From Carposina sasakii (taxonomy: Eukaryota; Arthropoda; Insecta; Lepidoptera; Carposinidae): a stretch of DNA of 64,000 nucleotides. Below are positions 13,770 to 29,200 of this stretch, in pieces (position 1 is the first letter of the stretch; every line of letters starts with the position of its first letter). The DNA lies in NCBI GenBank assembly GCA_014607495.2, contig CP053161.1, positions 10,983,115 through 11,047,114 of the forward strand, read 5' to 3'. Below the pieces are notes generated by a model. That model saw nothing but the letters and a program-made list of their open reading frames with translations. It was not told where the DNA came from and made no database searches. Both the position numbers and the translations under genes were made by a program.

Positions 13770-16136
13770 GGTCCCTGATATTTCTATAGCTGATTCGAAG
13801 CCTCACTAAGATTCTACGCAATTGCACTAAGATATTTACATGTTATACAGAACCTCTCGAACAAAAGAACTCTTTTGTAATATTCTCCAAAAAATCTAAG
13901 CTATATTTTCTCAGCTCATTAGTAAATTACATCATTAGGTAATTGCGACGTAACAACCATTGTAAGTAAGTAGGTACATTATTTTCTTTGAATATCTAAT
14001 TTGGCGTAAAAAAATAAATTTAAGTAGCTATCTAAGTATCCATTAGCTCAGCTACTTAATTATTCTTGAAGCCGATAAAATATTAATTATGGTTACAATA
14101 TTAATTAGGAAGGTACTTAACTGTAATTTAAAGGTAAAAATAAAAAGAAATATCGGTCAAGTTTTACCTAATATTCTTATTTTTCGGTTATTCATAGGCA
14201 ATTTTACTGTTTTTATCTTAAGATAGTCTGTCGATTGAAGATTTAGTTACAAGGATTTTGATAAATACATAGGCTCTTTTTCATCATCAAACTCAAGAAG
14301 TTATTGTCAGTGGCGCAGAGTGGCGCTGCTCTTGTGAAGATATCGCTTAGTCTGTAGAATTTTAAAAGTCCTATTATTTTCCAAAAATTTAAATAAAAAA
14401 TACATTTAGCCGACAAATTATGGACTTACTCATGGGTTTAAGCAAAATGTTAGAGTGAAGTTAGCATTATCATGTCATTGCAGTTAAAAACATAAATACC
14501 TATATGTATTTTTATTAAACAACACATAAACTAAAATACCTTTACAAATATACAGGAAATAAATGACAAAATTTTCCAAAATTGAACATTTGGTCACAAA
14601 TACCGCGTTATAAAAACCACAATATGACCTAATGCATTACAAAGTGTAACCATTAACACAAATGCACAAAATATTTTGACGTTACACTAATATCCCCTAG
14701 TCTATAGGGAATTTTGCGCACACAACATGCACCAAATTAACTACACCGCCACAGCACTAGTGTCGAGGAAGTCCCAAATATTTTGAACGTGCAAACTTTA
14801 GTTCCCATTTTATCCGTCGGTACATACTGAATTGGTTTTTGGATAGATAGGAAGATCGATTCGATTTATGCGTTTTTTTCCACGTTAACTCAATAGAACC
14901 CCTATTCATTGACAGATAATAGAATACGAAAGTCAGGCAACAGTTGGCAGCAGCGTATTTTTGGTAATGCGGTTAGTTATGGTGATCAAAATCACATGTT
15001 CGTTTCATTATACGTCATTAACTAGGTGTATTGTCCGTGATTTGCGTCAGTTTGATTCTTGGAGTTATAATCGTAATTATAGTGAACTGGAAGCTTTAGG
15101 AATTAGTGGTGAGCTTTATTTTCTAAAGATATCATTGGCTGGAATTATATTTTTTATTGAATACGCTTCTCGGGTATGATCTTCCAGCCACCTCTCGGAG
15201 TTTTCCGGCGTGTGATTCAAGAAGAAGCCAGAATTGCAGGATCATAAAGAAGATTAAACAGGCAAAATACATACCTATATTTAAAGAAAAGCAGATTCAA
15301 TGTTTTAATTAAACTACCTTGTCTAATTAAGTCAGAATGTAGCTAGCATTCCAATTTTGACAGGATAATGTATGTAATGTTGTGTCCGATTTGTTATAAT
15401 AGTTTTACATATATTTTTACGAGATATAAAGGACGCTCACGACTTCGTCTGCGTAAGCTTTAGAATTCCCATTATTTCCGGTTCTCGTGGAAATTTCGGA
15501 AAATGCTTTCTTGTCGGATGCCTACGTCATACAAAGTACATACACTGCAAGTTTTAGGTCTCCACGATCAGCGATTTAGGCAGTGCGTTGATGCTGTCAT
15601 TTGAGATAGATTTGAGTTTTTGATTATTTCAGTATATTTTTTATGTTTATATGACTCTATCTGTCACACACAACACAATACAGTTGTTTGCTACAAACTC
15701 ATGCGCTCATAGTGACGAAACTTATTGGGCCAGCACTAAATGACGACAACAAGTAACGCAGAGGTTGACTGCAGCCACACTGCACCAGCGTTTCGCCATT
15801 GCCGGTTCTATACGTTTGTTCAAATAATATAACAACTTTACTGAGCACATAGCTTTAATCATGTTCTAATGCCCGTAGCATGTGATTAGTGAGAGTAGTA
15901 ACTCACATTTAAGCGACAAATTACTAGAGAAGTGTAAAAAGCAAAAGGGATTGCAAATTTTAGCGCTAATACCAACGATCTCACGCAAAGCACCTACATA
16001 CCTAATTACCTATATACTTCTTTGTTTTTAGTTATTATAGCTCTAGCCTCTACTACATAGCTCTGAATTTAACCTAATCTAATGAATTCTAAGTAGATAT
16101 CTTATACCTTAGCTTATGCGACCCAATGCAAAATGG
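13770..16136. other. No gene seen
   Basis: AT-rich DNA up to the scaffold gap. A diverged family A piece is visible near 15190-15245. No coding region was recognised. Confidence 0.4.
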
Positions 16137-16636
16137 NNNNNNNNNNNNNNNNNNNNNNNNNNNNNNNNNNNNNNNNNNNNNNNNNNNNNNNNNNNNNNNN
16201 NNNNNNNNNNNNNNNNNNNNNNNNNNNNNNNNNNNNNNNNNNNNNNNNNNNNNNNNNNNNNNNNNNNNNNNNNNNNNNNNNNNNNNNNNNNNNNNNNNNN
16301 NNNNNNNNNNNNNNNNNNNNNNNNNNNNNNNNNNNNNNNNNNNNNNNNNNNNNNNNNNNNNNNNNNNNNNNNNNNNNNNNNNNNNNNNNNNNNNNNNNNN
16401 NNNNNNNNNNNNNNNNNNNNNNNNNNNNNNNNNNNNNNNNNNNNNNNNNNNNNNNNNNNNNNNNNNNNNNNNNNNNNNNNNNNNNNNNNNNNNNNNNNNN
16501 NNNNNNNNNNNNNNNNNNNNNNNNNNNNNNNNNNNNNNNNNNNNNNNNNNNNNNNNNNNNNNNNNNNNNNNNNNNNNNNNNNNNNNNNNNNNNNNNNNNN
16601 NNNNNNNNNNNNNNNNNNNNNNNNNNNNNNNNNNNN
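16137..16636. other. Assembly gap of 500 N
   Basis: Exactly 500 consecutive N, the size of an arbitrary placeholder, so the true distance and content are unknown. Open frames crossing it are artefacts. Confidence 0.99.
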
Positions 16637-16964
16637 AAAGCCTGTATAAAACAAAACAACGTTTAATACACTCGTGTAGGTATTAATATTATTTACTAGC
16701 AATTAACGCTCTCGAAAGTGAAAAATGTCCGTGAATCAGCGGCCAGTCTCGCCAAGTACCATTATAATATAATACAAACACATTATAGGTACTCGTAGTA
16801 GGAATAACACGGCGGAATCTTACAGCGAAGACGTAACAGGAAATTATACATACTCTATATATATAGATAACTCACAGCAAGGTCGTCAACGATTTGTATT
16901 CGTCTCGTTTTATATATCTAGATATAATAATAATGGATAACTGCTGCTGAATTAGATCATGGCT

Positions 16965-17370
16965 GATACGGGGCTTCACATGAGCTGCATCTCTTTAAGT
17001 GCATATCGTAAAAGGTCCACTGTAATGACCCTAAGAGCTCGTTTCCACTTGTCTGCTGTCGGGCTCGGATTTTATCGGATGTTTCAGTGGGCAGAACATT
17101 CCACATCAAGCTAGTGTTCGGCTCCGACATCCGACAAAGTGTGAATAACTTCACAATCAAGTGTGAATAATGTGCTTCTACGAAACATACGTTAAAAATC
17201 CGAGCCCACAGCCGACAAGTGTTAACGTAACGAGGGGTAACAAACACAGTTCACTCGACGATGAGCTGAAACTTGTCACTGATCTTATAAATATGGGCCG
17301 CTATGTTTAGCATACAGCGGGGCTGTAGATAACCTTCGTCATGCTGTAGTTCTGGCTACTCCTATTTGGG
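16965..17370 (+). repeat. Family A copy split by another element
   Basis: The left part 'atgagctgcatctcttt' and 'gtaaaaggtccactg' and the right part 'aacttgtcactgatc', 'tatgtttagcatac' and 'tagttctggctact' together make one family A copy. The middle (about 17037-17233) is foreign to it. Confidence 0.6.
17037..17233. repeat. MITE nested inside a family A repeat
   Basis: Inverted ends: 'acttgtctgctgtcggg' at 17047 and 'cccacagccgacaagt' ending at 17220. Outer complementarity ('ctcgtt...') extends a further 10-12 bp on each side. It is about 190 bp and has no ORF. Confidence 0.65.
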
Positions 17371-18171
17371 AACGCAGTCGTGTGCATATGCAATATGCAT
17401 GTAAGAATTAAAGGATATGCTAAATAAAATAGCACCTATTTATATCAAGGAAAAGTAAATGAATTTGTATTTGCCCGGTTTTAAATACATCTATGTATTT
17501 GCTATTGCATGCATATAAACTAAATAAAAAAGCTTTGAGCAAATTCCTTGCATAATTAAATCAATAGGTATTGTCTATAATAAAAATCGCGTATATAGAC
17601 AGAAAAAATTGCCTTGTCCTGAATGATGACTGACTGATGTATCAACGCAACGCTGATCTTAGAAACCTGCAACTTGGAAGTGTGATCTTTGTATGACGTA
17701 GGCATCATATTAAAAAGCTCTGCTCTTGTTGTCTCATAAGTTGGTCTACTGAGAATGAATATAACATACCTACCTACAAAATAGACAATACTCCGCTGAT
17801 GTCATACAAACATACATACTTAATTATAAAGTAATTAATAACATGTGCGTCATGTGAAGGCATTATTTATAATGTGTCAAATGTACGCGTGAAAGTGAAT
17901 ATAAAAATGGATTGATAACAAACAACAGTTCGCCTAGATAAGGAGCCTTGAACACGGATGTTTTCTTAATTCTCCCGACAACGAGCGTTTTCGTGCGAAT
18001 TAGCAGATTGTATAGGTTTGTATTGATACAAATGCTGTACGCATTAATACGCACGTTTGTATCGTTACATTGCGCGTTTTTAACATACAAGCGCGCAATA
18101 ATGTACAAAATAACGCGTCGACGGCCCTACGTTTGCTAGCACGTAACCATTGCGTTCAAACGCGCGTTAAA

Positions 18172-18745
18172 AAGCGGCCAAGTACGAGTCGGACTCGCCA
18201 TGAAGGGTTCCGTATGAAAGGTAAATTGTAGTTACGATTTACGACGTATTAAAAAAACTACTTAGGCGATCTCCGTTCAAACCAATTTCGTTGGAAGTTT
18301 GCATGGTAATGTAATCATATAATTTTTTTAGTTTTATCATTCTCTTATTTTAAAAGTTACGGGGGGACACATTTTACTGACACTATGGAAATGTCTCTCG
18401 CGCAAACTATTCAGTTTAGAAAAAAAATTATATTAGAAAAGCTCATACCATTTTTGAACCTATACATAGACACCACACATGTATGGGTTTTATTAAATGC
18501 AAAAAATAAATTGAGTTTCAGTTCAAAGTATGGGGAACCCAAAAATGTATTGTTGTTTTTTTTTACTTTTGTGTGAAAATCTAATACGGTTCACAGAATA
18601 CATCTACTTACCAAGTTTCAACAGTAGGTATCGTTTTTATAGTTTCGGAAAAAAGTGGCTGTGACATACAGACGGACAGACAGACAGATATGACGAAACA
18701 AATGAGGTTTCCATTTTTTTGCCGTTGGCTACGGAACCCTAAAAA
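18172..18745 (+). repeat. Dispersed element with 'ggttccgta/ggaaccct' ends
   Basis: Begins 'gccaagtacgagtcggact' then 'gaagggttccgta', and ends 'ttgccgttggctacggaac' followed by 'ccctaaaaa'. The segment carries 'gacagacagatatgacg'. This arrangement is characteristic of a widespread lepidopteran repeat, by my recollection. Single copy in this window; no coding capacity. Confidence 0.6.
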
Positions 18746-19159
18746 CGTCGTGTGCATCATGCACAGTGCATGCCTGCATGCATTCAGGTTGTCAGATATT
18801 GTAATTTAATCTTATCAACAACATGCTTTAAAGGTGAAGGTTAGGTAGGTACGAGTAGGTACGTACTTACGTTATTTTTTGTTCATTTAACAAACTATGT
18901 ACCGAAATAACTTTCTCTGTGACCATTTGGTCACAATCGTTTAAGAATAGGTACAAGTAACGGTCTTAAATAATGAATATTAATAACAGTTCTTACTATT
19001 CGGCTTAAAAACTTCATACATGTACGTTGGCTAGATAGAAAATGAAGATGTCTCTCTTACTTGATAACTCTTATAATCCAATTTTAAGCCCCATTATGTC
19101 CTAACTAAATAATAACTTAGTTCCATATAGATTTAAATTATAGACATTTTTACTTTTCC

Positions 19160-19335
19160 TTTTTTTTTTCTTATAGACCCCTTCGAAAGTTAACTGATTC
19201 TGGTGGACCCCCTACAGGCCTACGCCACATACGAATTAATTGTTAACCCCCATTTTTCACGTCAACGTAGACCCCGTCAAGTCTCCTGTGGACCCCTGGG
19301 GGTCCACCTGGACTACTTTGGGAACCACTGCTCTA
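19160..19335 (-). repeat. hAT-like non-autonomous end fragment
   Basis: Terminates at about 19335 with the minus-strand motif 'cagtggttcccaaag', a terminus typical of hAT elements. Inside are C-rich blocks such as 'gtggacccctgggggtcc'. A related end is at about 43370 ('caggggttcccaaac'). The other terminus is not identified. Confidence 0.45.
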
Positions 19336-19410
19336 GAGCCTGAGAATATGACCTTTCTACTACGCATACTTTACACAGATTTGTTTTGCCGACATTGTTT
19401 TTTTCCGTGG

Positions 19411-19522
19411 GGTAAGCACGAACCTTTTTACGCGGCGTAACGCTAGCGACTCGCTAGCAAAATCTATGGGAAATGACAGTTTGACGCTAGCGTTACGGAC
19501 TATCGAGAGGTCCGTGCTTACC
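19411..19522. repeat. Palindromic MITE family H, copy 2
   Basis: Starts 'ggtaagcacgaacc' and ends 'ggtccgtgcttacc', with internal inverted 'aacgctagcg/cgctagcgtt'. It lies in an O-GlcNAc transferase intron, only about 30 bp beyond the splice donor of coding exon 3. Confidence 0.75.
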
Positions 19523-19552
19523 GCACATCCACTACTAAACAGAAAACACTCA

Positions 19553-22793
<3,241 letters not shown>

Positions 22794-23112
22794 AGTTCAA
22801 TCACAAACACATTAACACACATGTAAATACAGCAACAACACAACCAAAATCCATTTAATGTGGAGACAAGTAATTAGTTAGTTAATCCATCATAACATAA
22901 CTTCAAGATGATTTTACAAAATGCAAAATGCACGAAAAACGACAAGACGACGCGGCTGCAGATGGCGGAAGTTGCGTAAATAGTGATGTATGGAGGTTAG
23001 TACCGCCCAGCCGAATACTTTTTGACGAAGTCAAATATATCGATAAATTTACCTTTCCTACTCTACTGATCTTAATAAAATTATCAAAACGTTTTTGGTC
23101 AAATTTCACTTG

Positions 23113-24076
23113 TGCTCCGGCCACATTGTCGCGACAACGCGAAGAGTTCGTCCTATCGCGAATCATCATCGCGACACAAAATGTACTTCGCGCCAGTGTC
23201 GGTAAATTGCCGCACATCAAAGGGTTTTATCGCGACAAAGTTCGTGTAGTTGGCCACACTTTGCATGCTTGAGTAGAGCTGGGTCGGATTAGGTAAAAAT
23301 CGTACATGTTCCACCTAATATTAAATTTAAAAATACCTGTTCCTAATATTTATGCAGTATGGCCGTTCCATTACTATTAAGTTATCCATTACGTATTAGA
23401 TAAATACGTAGAATTAATTAATAATTAATTAAGTGAATATTTAGTATCGGTTTTCGGTGACTGATCCATTACCAAATAAATAACCTACGTATAAAGAATA
23501 GTTGTGGAAATAAAAAATATCGTGATAATAGCAAAATGCGCTTTTTATATTAGGTAAAATTTTTTATATTTAGTTATATTTGTTTTTAGTTTGTATCACA
23601 TATTTTGTTTTAAATAAAGTATTTTAATTTTGAAAAAAAAGCAAATAAGTAGGTCTGAACCCGGATTCGAACCAGGAATAGGTATTTGGTTTCAAGTTCG
23701 TTCGATTTGCCATCTGATCTATTATAAATTTGTTAGAGGTGGCGAAATTTACCTTCGTATTCTAATGATATTATAGTATATTGTAGTATGTATTGCTGCT
23801 AAATAATAACATTGAAACTTATAGTCTAAGCCTTACGGTTGTTTTCTCGATACGTTGTATTGGGTACCGACTAGTATTGAAAAATACCTAATCCACGTAC
23901 TTATTCCAATATTTATGCCTCACCTCTACGGTTCGAGGTTGTCGTAACAACAGGGATTTCTATGCGCGACAACGCAAAGTTTTTATAATGTGGCCAAGCG
24001 CTTCGTCGTAAAGTCAACACGAAGTTTTATCGCGACAACGCAACACGAATCTTGTCGCGACAATGTGGCCGGAGCA
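23113..24076. mobile_element. Foldback-type element with 25-bp TIRs
   Basis: The first 25 bp start 'tgctccggccacattg' and the last 25 bp (24052-24076) are their exact reverse complement. Both TIRs include the 12-bp palindrome 'ttgtcgcgacaa'. Inside each end are more 'cgcgacaa' or 'tcgcgac' words (around 23185, 23230, 23960, 24030). The middle is AT-rich without a significant ORF. I could not fix a target duplication. It ends about 320 bp upstream of the O-GlcNAc transferase start codon. Confidence 0.75.
23648..23735 (-). repeat. tRNA-derived (SINE-like) head, tentative
   Basis: The minus strand contains a T-arm/B-box-like block 'cctggttcgaatccggg' preceded at suitable spacing by an A-box-like 'gatcagatggcaaatcg'. 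The acceptor and anticodon stems do not fold cleanly, so it is not called as a functional tRNA. It lies inside the foldback element at 23113-24076. Confidence 0.35.
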
Positions 24077-25079
24077 TTAGGTAATGTAATCACCACGTCT
24101 GTCGTCGTAGTAGATTATTAAACCAACTACAGCTTGTGTGCTTTTAAATTAATTTCTTTGTATAGCCCCTCAGGCTGTATGCCCTATGCGTCCTCGGCGG
24201 CTGCCTGCCAGATACCAGGAGTAGGTATACGGCCTCTTTTGTAAAGTTCATTTTCTTTTTAATATTTTGTTTTTTTATGACACTTGTTGTTGTCAATTTT
24301 GAGTGGAAGAAAAATGTACTTTTTTGCGTTGTAGGTTTAAAATGTGCTTTTTATATTTATTTTAAATAGTTATTAATGGGAAATAAATAATAACAAGAAT
24401 ATGTACGTGATTCTTTTTAACTACACCGAACCCCTTTGGATTATATAGGAGGAATCCATAGAATCCATAACATCTATATAGACAGAGTCTATCTGTATTT
24501 CTATACTCGATACCTCTATATTTGAAGACTTGGCCACTAGCCAAAATTCTTTTAAGCAAATAAAATAACGGTATTGTGTTACTGATAAATTTTATCGACA
24601 GTTTTAGTCTCTAAAGGAAATATTTCATTATGACAGCAGAGTTATATCCGGTCAAATGTTAATTTTTTTTATAATAAAATTATAATAATTCATAAAAGTT
24701 ACGTTCAATTAGTCACAGAATATTAAATAATAATTAACATTTAGGTATAATAAAAAAAATCCTGTATTTGTTGAATACAAGTACCTATAATTGCAATTGG
24801 AACGAAAACGATAAATGTAATGCCTTCGTTGTCCTCACTTGATAAAAAAAAACTACGAATTCTTTTTATTCTCACCGATTCCCTAAAAGGGAGTCATCGC
24901 ACGCCTTTGATGATTAATTTTTAAAATAAAAAGATATGGGCAAAAGTGCTGCTGTCCTCTTTTCCTTAGTTAGACTCCACTCCCCTTAGTTATAGTCGTG
25001 GTTATTGTGGACTCCACAATCTAGATATCATAGGTATAGCTAGGGCCTAGGGTATAGCAATAGAGGAATAGGAGGTTAA

Positions 25080-25680
25080 AAGATGTTATATATTGCTAGT
25101 GTCATACTAACTGGCCTCGATATCTATGGCCTCGGTGGTCTCGATGCACCTTTAGACATTTCGGTGCCTCACAATTCCAGTCCTTGACACTTAGATTGTA
25201 TTACTGTAATGTACTACATTACTAATGTGCTGTAACGTACAGTAATGCTATGGTAAGTATAGCATATTTGATCTGAAGCTAAGCCATAAAACAAAAGTAA
25301 AACACAGGTCTTAGGAAATATAAAAATATATTTGACATTCCAAAAATATCACACTCTGGATGGACGGAATAGGTAGGTACTTAAAGATATAAAACTTAGC
25401 TTAGAGAAAATACATTAATTAATACTGAGATTCAATAACTTAACAAATATGAACATGATATTTTTAAAAAGTGCACTTATTTGTTTTTGCTGATAGATAT
25501 ATCCTCGATATAAAGAACAACGGACGAAGTGTTATCACTACAACTACACAGATTGAAACATCACAGTAAGCACACGCTATCCACACATACATACAAACCA
25601 TAGTAAGCTCGGCGCCTACCAGAAAATATGCACCAATACAAAATGCGCCGCCATTACTGTGCTTCAATCTGCGCAGTGAC
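25080..25680. repeat. Fragments of MITE families F and D
   Basis: 25080-25260 resembles the left half of the 7378-7603 MITE ('agtgtcatactaac', 'tcgatgcacctttagac'). 25490-25680 carries family D blocks ('agaacaacggacgaag', 'cgcctaccagaaaatatg') in mixed orientation. No gene is seen between 24080 and 26220. Confidence 0.5.
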
Positions 25681-26223
25681 AGTACTCTGTACTTTGTTGT
25701 TTATACTTTCGTGCTTGACATAACTAAAAGATAATTAAGTAGTATCAATTGTGATTTATAAGGTCTGACTTTAATAGCAACAACATTACCTAGGCTCTCC
25801 TGTACCAATAGGTATATAGGTATACAGGGTGTTTTTGGGTTTGCCATCGTTTACGAGGGATACGCCCTCTAAAGTAAGTTTATGCCAATAAAAATTATAG
25901 GGGATTTATTTTAATTTTCTAGAATTTTTTCAAATAATGGAGCAACTTGCTTAACATCAGGCAGAATGGCGGTCAAATGTTTGCCTAGCTAATTGTAAAA
26001 ATAACTAGCACATTGTCCAAAGGAAGTATTTGGTGAGACGATGGACTCTAGTTGGCCATATTGGGTTTCAAATTGACCTATTCTAAATAGGACAATAGGT
26101 AAGCATTCCAGTCATACACATAGCAACTAGCGTCCCATCATCCAAAAGAACTATTTGATGATTAAGAATGAAACGGACCCTAGTCGATATTGGATTTGAA
26201 TTCTCTATTACTGAATTCTCTAC

Positions 26224-29200
26224 CTATTCTAAATAGGACAAGAGGTAAGCTATTTCAGTCAGGTCTTGAGGTACCGACTCGTGGTAACAGACGTATAATT
26301 CACGCGGCTCCGGTTCACTGAACACTCGTCTGAAATTCAAAAAAGTATACATATAAGTAAAAAGTGTATAAGTATATCACTATCTTGGTCATATTGGTAT
26401 GGAGTAAGAGAGATAGAAAACAAATATATTGCGAGAGCTGATCAGCATCCTTGAGAATGTTCTCGAAGATATAGGAAACGGTAAACTAAGGCTTAAAGCG
26501 GATGTTGAAATACATATATATATATATACACGGCTGTATTCCCGAAATGATAATCATAAAGACCCCACAGTCACATTTAGTAGCCAACCAATCAGATTAT
26601 GGCGTGATGACGTGATATTATAAAAGTCAGAACAACGGCACTACGTGATTGGTCGAATAGATCAAATTGAAAACTCACACTAGCTCTTTGGTAGAACAAT
26701 AATTAAATCATAGGAGGCGCTTCGTGACGTTAAAAGCGTAGGTACCCTGTCGTCATTATACAAAAAATGCGATGATCAAAGTCATAGACAAGAACTTGAC
26801 ACGTTATGTAGCTTTTTAACTTAGTATCATGATCCAAAGGTAGTCAAGGAGCAAAGCAAAGATAACCAAATTGATGTTTGCTTTGTGTGACGTTTAGCAT
26901 TTTGAGGTACCTGCATCTGTCTCTTTCTTACTTTTATGACTTGAGTGATGAATTTTCACAGTTTTCATCACATTTACTATGAGGTAAGTATTAATAATAA
27001 CAACAACCATAAAAATCACATTTACTGTAACATATATAAGAAAAAAGAGACAACTACATTAGTTAAAATTCAGTTACTTATATGCTTTAGTCATTGTTCT
27101 GAGGGTAGTAATAATATTTATCTACCATTTCGAAACTCACCCTACGACCCAAAAAAGGTAAGGCTCGGTAGTTTTCTTAACAACAGTACTTTGGGCTAGT
27201 ATAGAGGGCGGCACTTGAAACAATAAGCCGCATTCCTTTACAGCCACTAGTATTTTGTTTAGTGGTTGCGAGGGGGCGTGGTTACTTTTGAATCTGGAAC
27301 AACCAAGGAACTTTAACATATTCTACAAACTGGAATGTACATAAGAAATTAATAAAGTATGCAAACATATCGCCTCTTCGAAGAACAACGTGATATTTTA
27401 TAAACCACTGCTTTATGAGAAGTTACGCTGTTCTGGCGAAGAGGCGATATACGCGCAGCTGCATTTCCAAAAAGGGGGTAGCCAGAACTGCAGGATCATA
27501 AGGGAGATTCCAAAGCCACGTTTATCATAGCGGGGACAGATGTTAATGAAAAATAAATATTCACACACTTCACAACACATTGACCTAGTCCCACACTAAG
27601 GTCTTGTGTCTCAATAATCAGTGGCAAGTTGCTAGCCCATGCCCGAGCTGGTAATTTATTACGCTATATTACCTACCTTATATTATGCTGCAACATGTCA
27701 TGTATCCGTCTACAAGCAGACCGGAATGTTTGCACGATGTACGAATACACCGCGTTATTAGCTCGAGCCTCGATATTCTTCACTGGAGCCAATAAGATGC
27801 CCTTTTCCGATTCCAACTGTACGTAATGGAATAACACGTTTTCATCGCCCGCTGTTATTCTGCGAACGTAAAGAAAAACTATTTAAAAAACTGAATATGA
27901 GTGAAGACTAGATAACCTCATTTATTTTAAAAAAACCCGACAGTGTAAAAATTTTGACCTATTGTCACTTTCAGGACTAATCTAATGATACCTCCGTTTA
28001 GACTTTGTGCCAAAGAAACATACCTACATCCTACATACATACCTATACACTTGAAATACATAACGCTCCTTTTGGCGTAGTCGGGTAAAAAAGCTACATT
28101 CGTGTGTATTTTTAAAGTTAATGATATATCTAGTATTTACATACCTATGTGTTGCTGCTTGATTAATATTATTAAGCAATGATTTCCTTATATCTGATAG
28201 GTCTATACTGCTACTGACTCTGCTGCCGTCCTTAAAACAAAGAAATATTCCTTTATGAATGTAAAGACGGGTAAATAAAAGGTCCACAGCAGGCAAGAAT
28301 CAGACAGTGATTACAAGACTAGTTGTCGCTGGCGGAATCGTGTCACGAATGCGGCGTGCACTTGCTTATAAAGGCTAATGGATCGTTATTATAGTCCAAT
28401 CCGACATAAGGTAAACGTAATGTAATGTAACGTATGTAATATATGCACAGAAATCGCCAACTGTAAAAATAAGACATAGTAGGGCTGCGCTTCCACCAGA
28501 GATGTTGCATCGTTGCTAATCCGCCTATGGGTTATACCTATGAAATGTGGCTGTACGATATCCTTGGTGATCCAGCAGTTCTGCAGTGGCAGAGTGCAGA
28601 GGCATCCTCCCGTCCACTCACACATACTTATAAGTTTCGATGTCGCATTGTTTCGCATTTGATAATGTTTAATTAGGAAAGAGCCTTGCTGGCTACCCCA
28701 TTTTGGGAGGTATGGGTGTCGGCTATCCGGCTCGAAGGATCATATGTTAATTGTATAATTATATACATAAATACATACATATAATCGCGCCTTTATCCTT
28801 TACGGGGTAGGCAGAGCACCAAGGGCCGATAGAACCACATGGTGCCGCTTCTGACCAATTTTGAGGGTATAATTGAGATGTACAAATTCGGTTAGTAGTG
28901 ATAGGTGGTCAGCCCATCGCCTACAAAACACCAAGACCCTCTTGTCCCTCTACTGACTTGTACAATATGCCCGGGAAGAGAAGCAGCTGTAGTATTATAC
29001 GTTATTTTTTCACTCCCAGAGCAGCATAAAAGAAGTGTATAATTACATGATGTAATAAATAGAAATTGATTTATAGAAAGAATCTTGTTTCATTGACTTG
29101 TTGATAGTAATGACAATTTGAATGTGAAGTGAAACCAAAGAGAAGATTGAAGGAGGCCCACCATGCAGGATGTGACCGAACAATAGGTATTCCACTCAGG

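Noticed and set aside
16109..16702. Five long open frames of about 177-197 codons
   Set aside because: They run through the 500-N gap and are artefacts.
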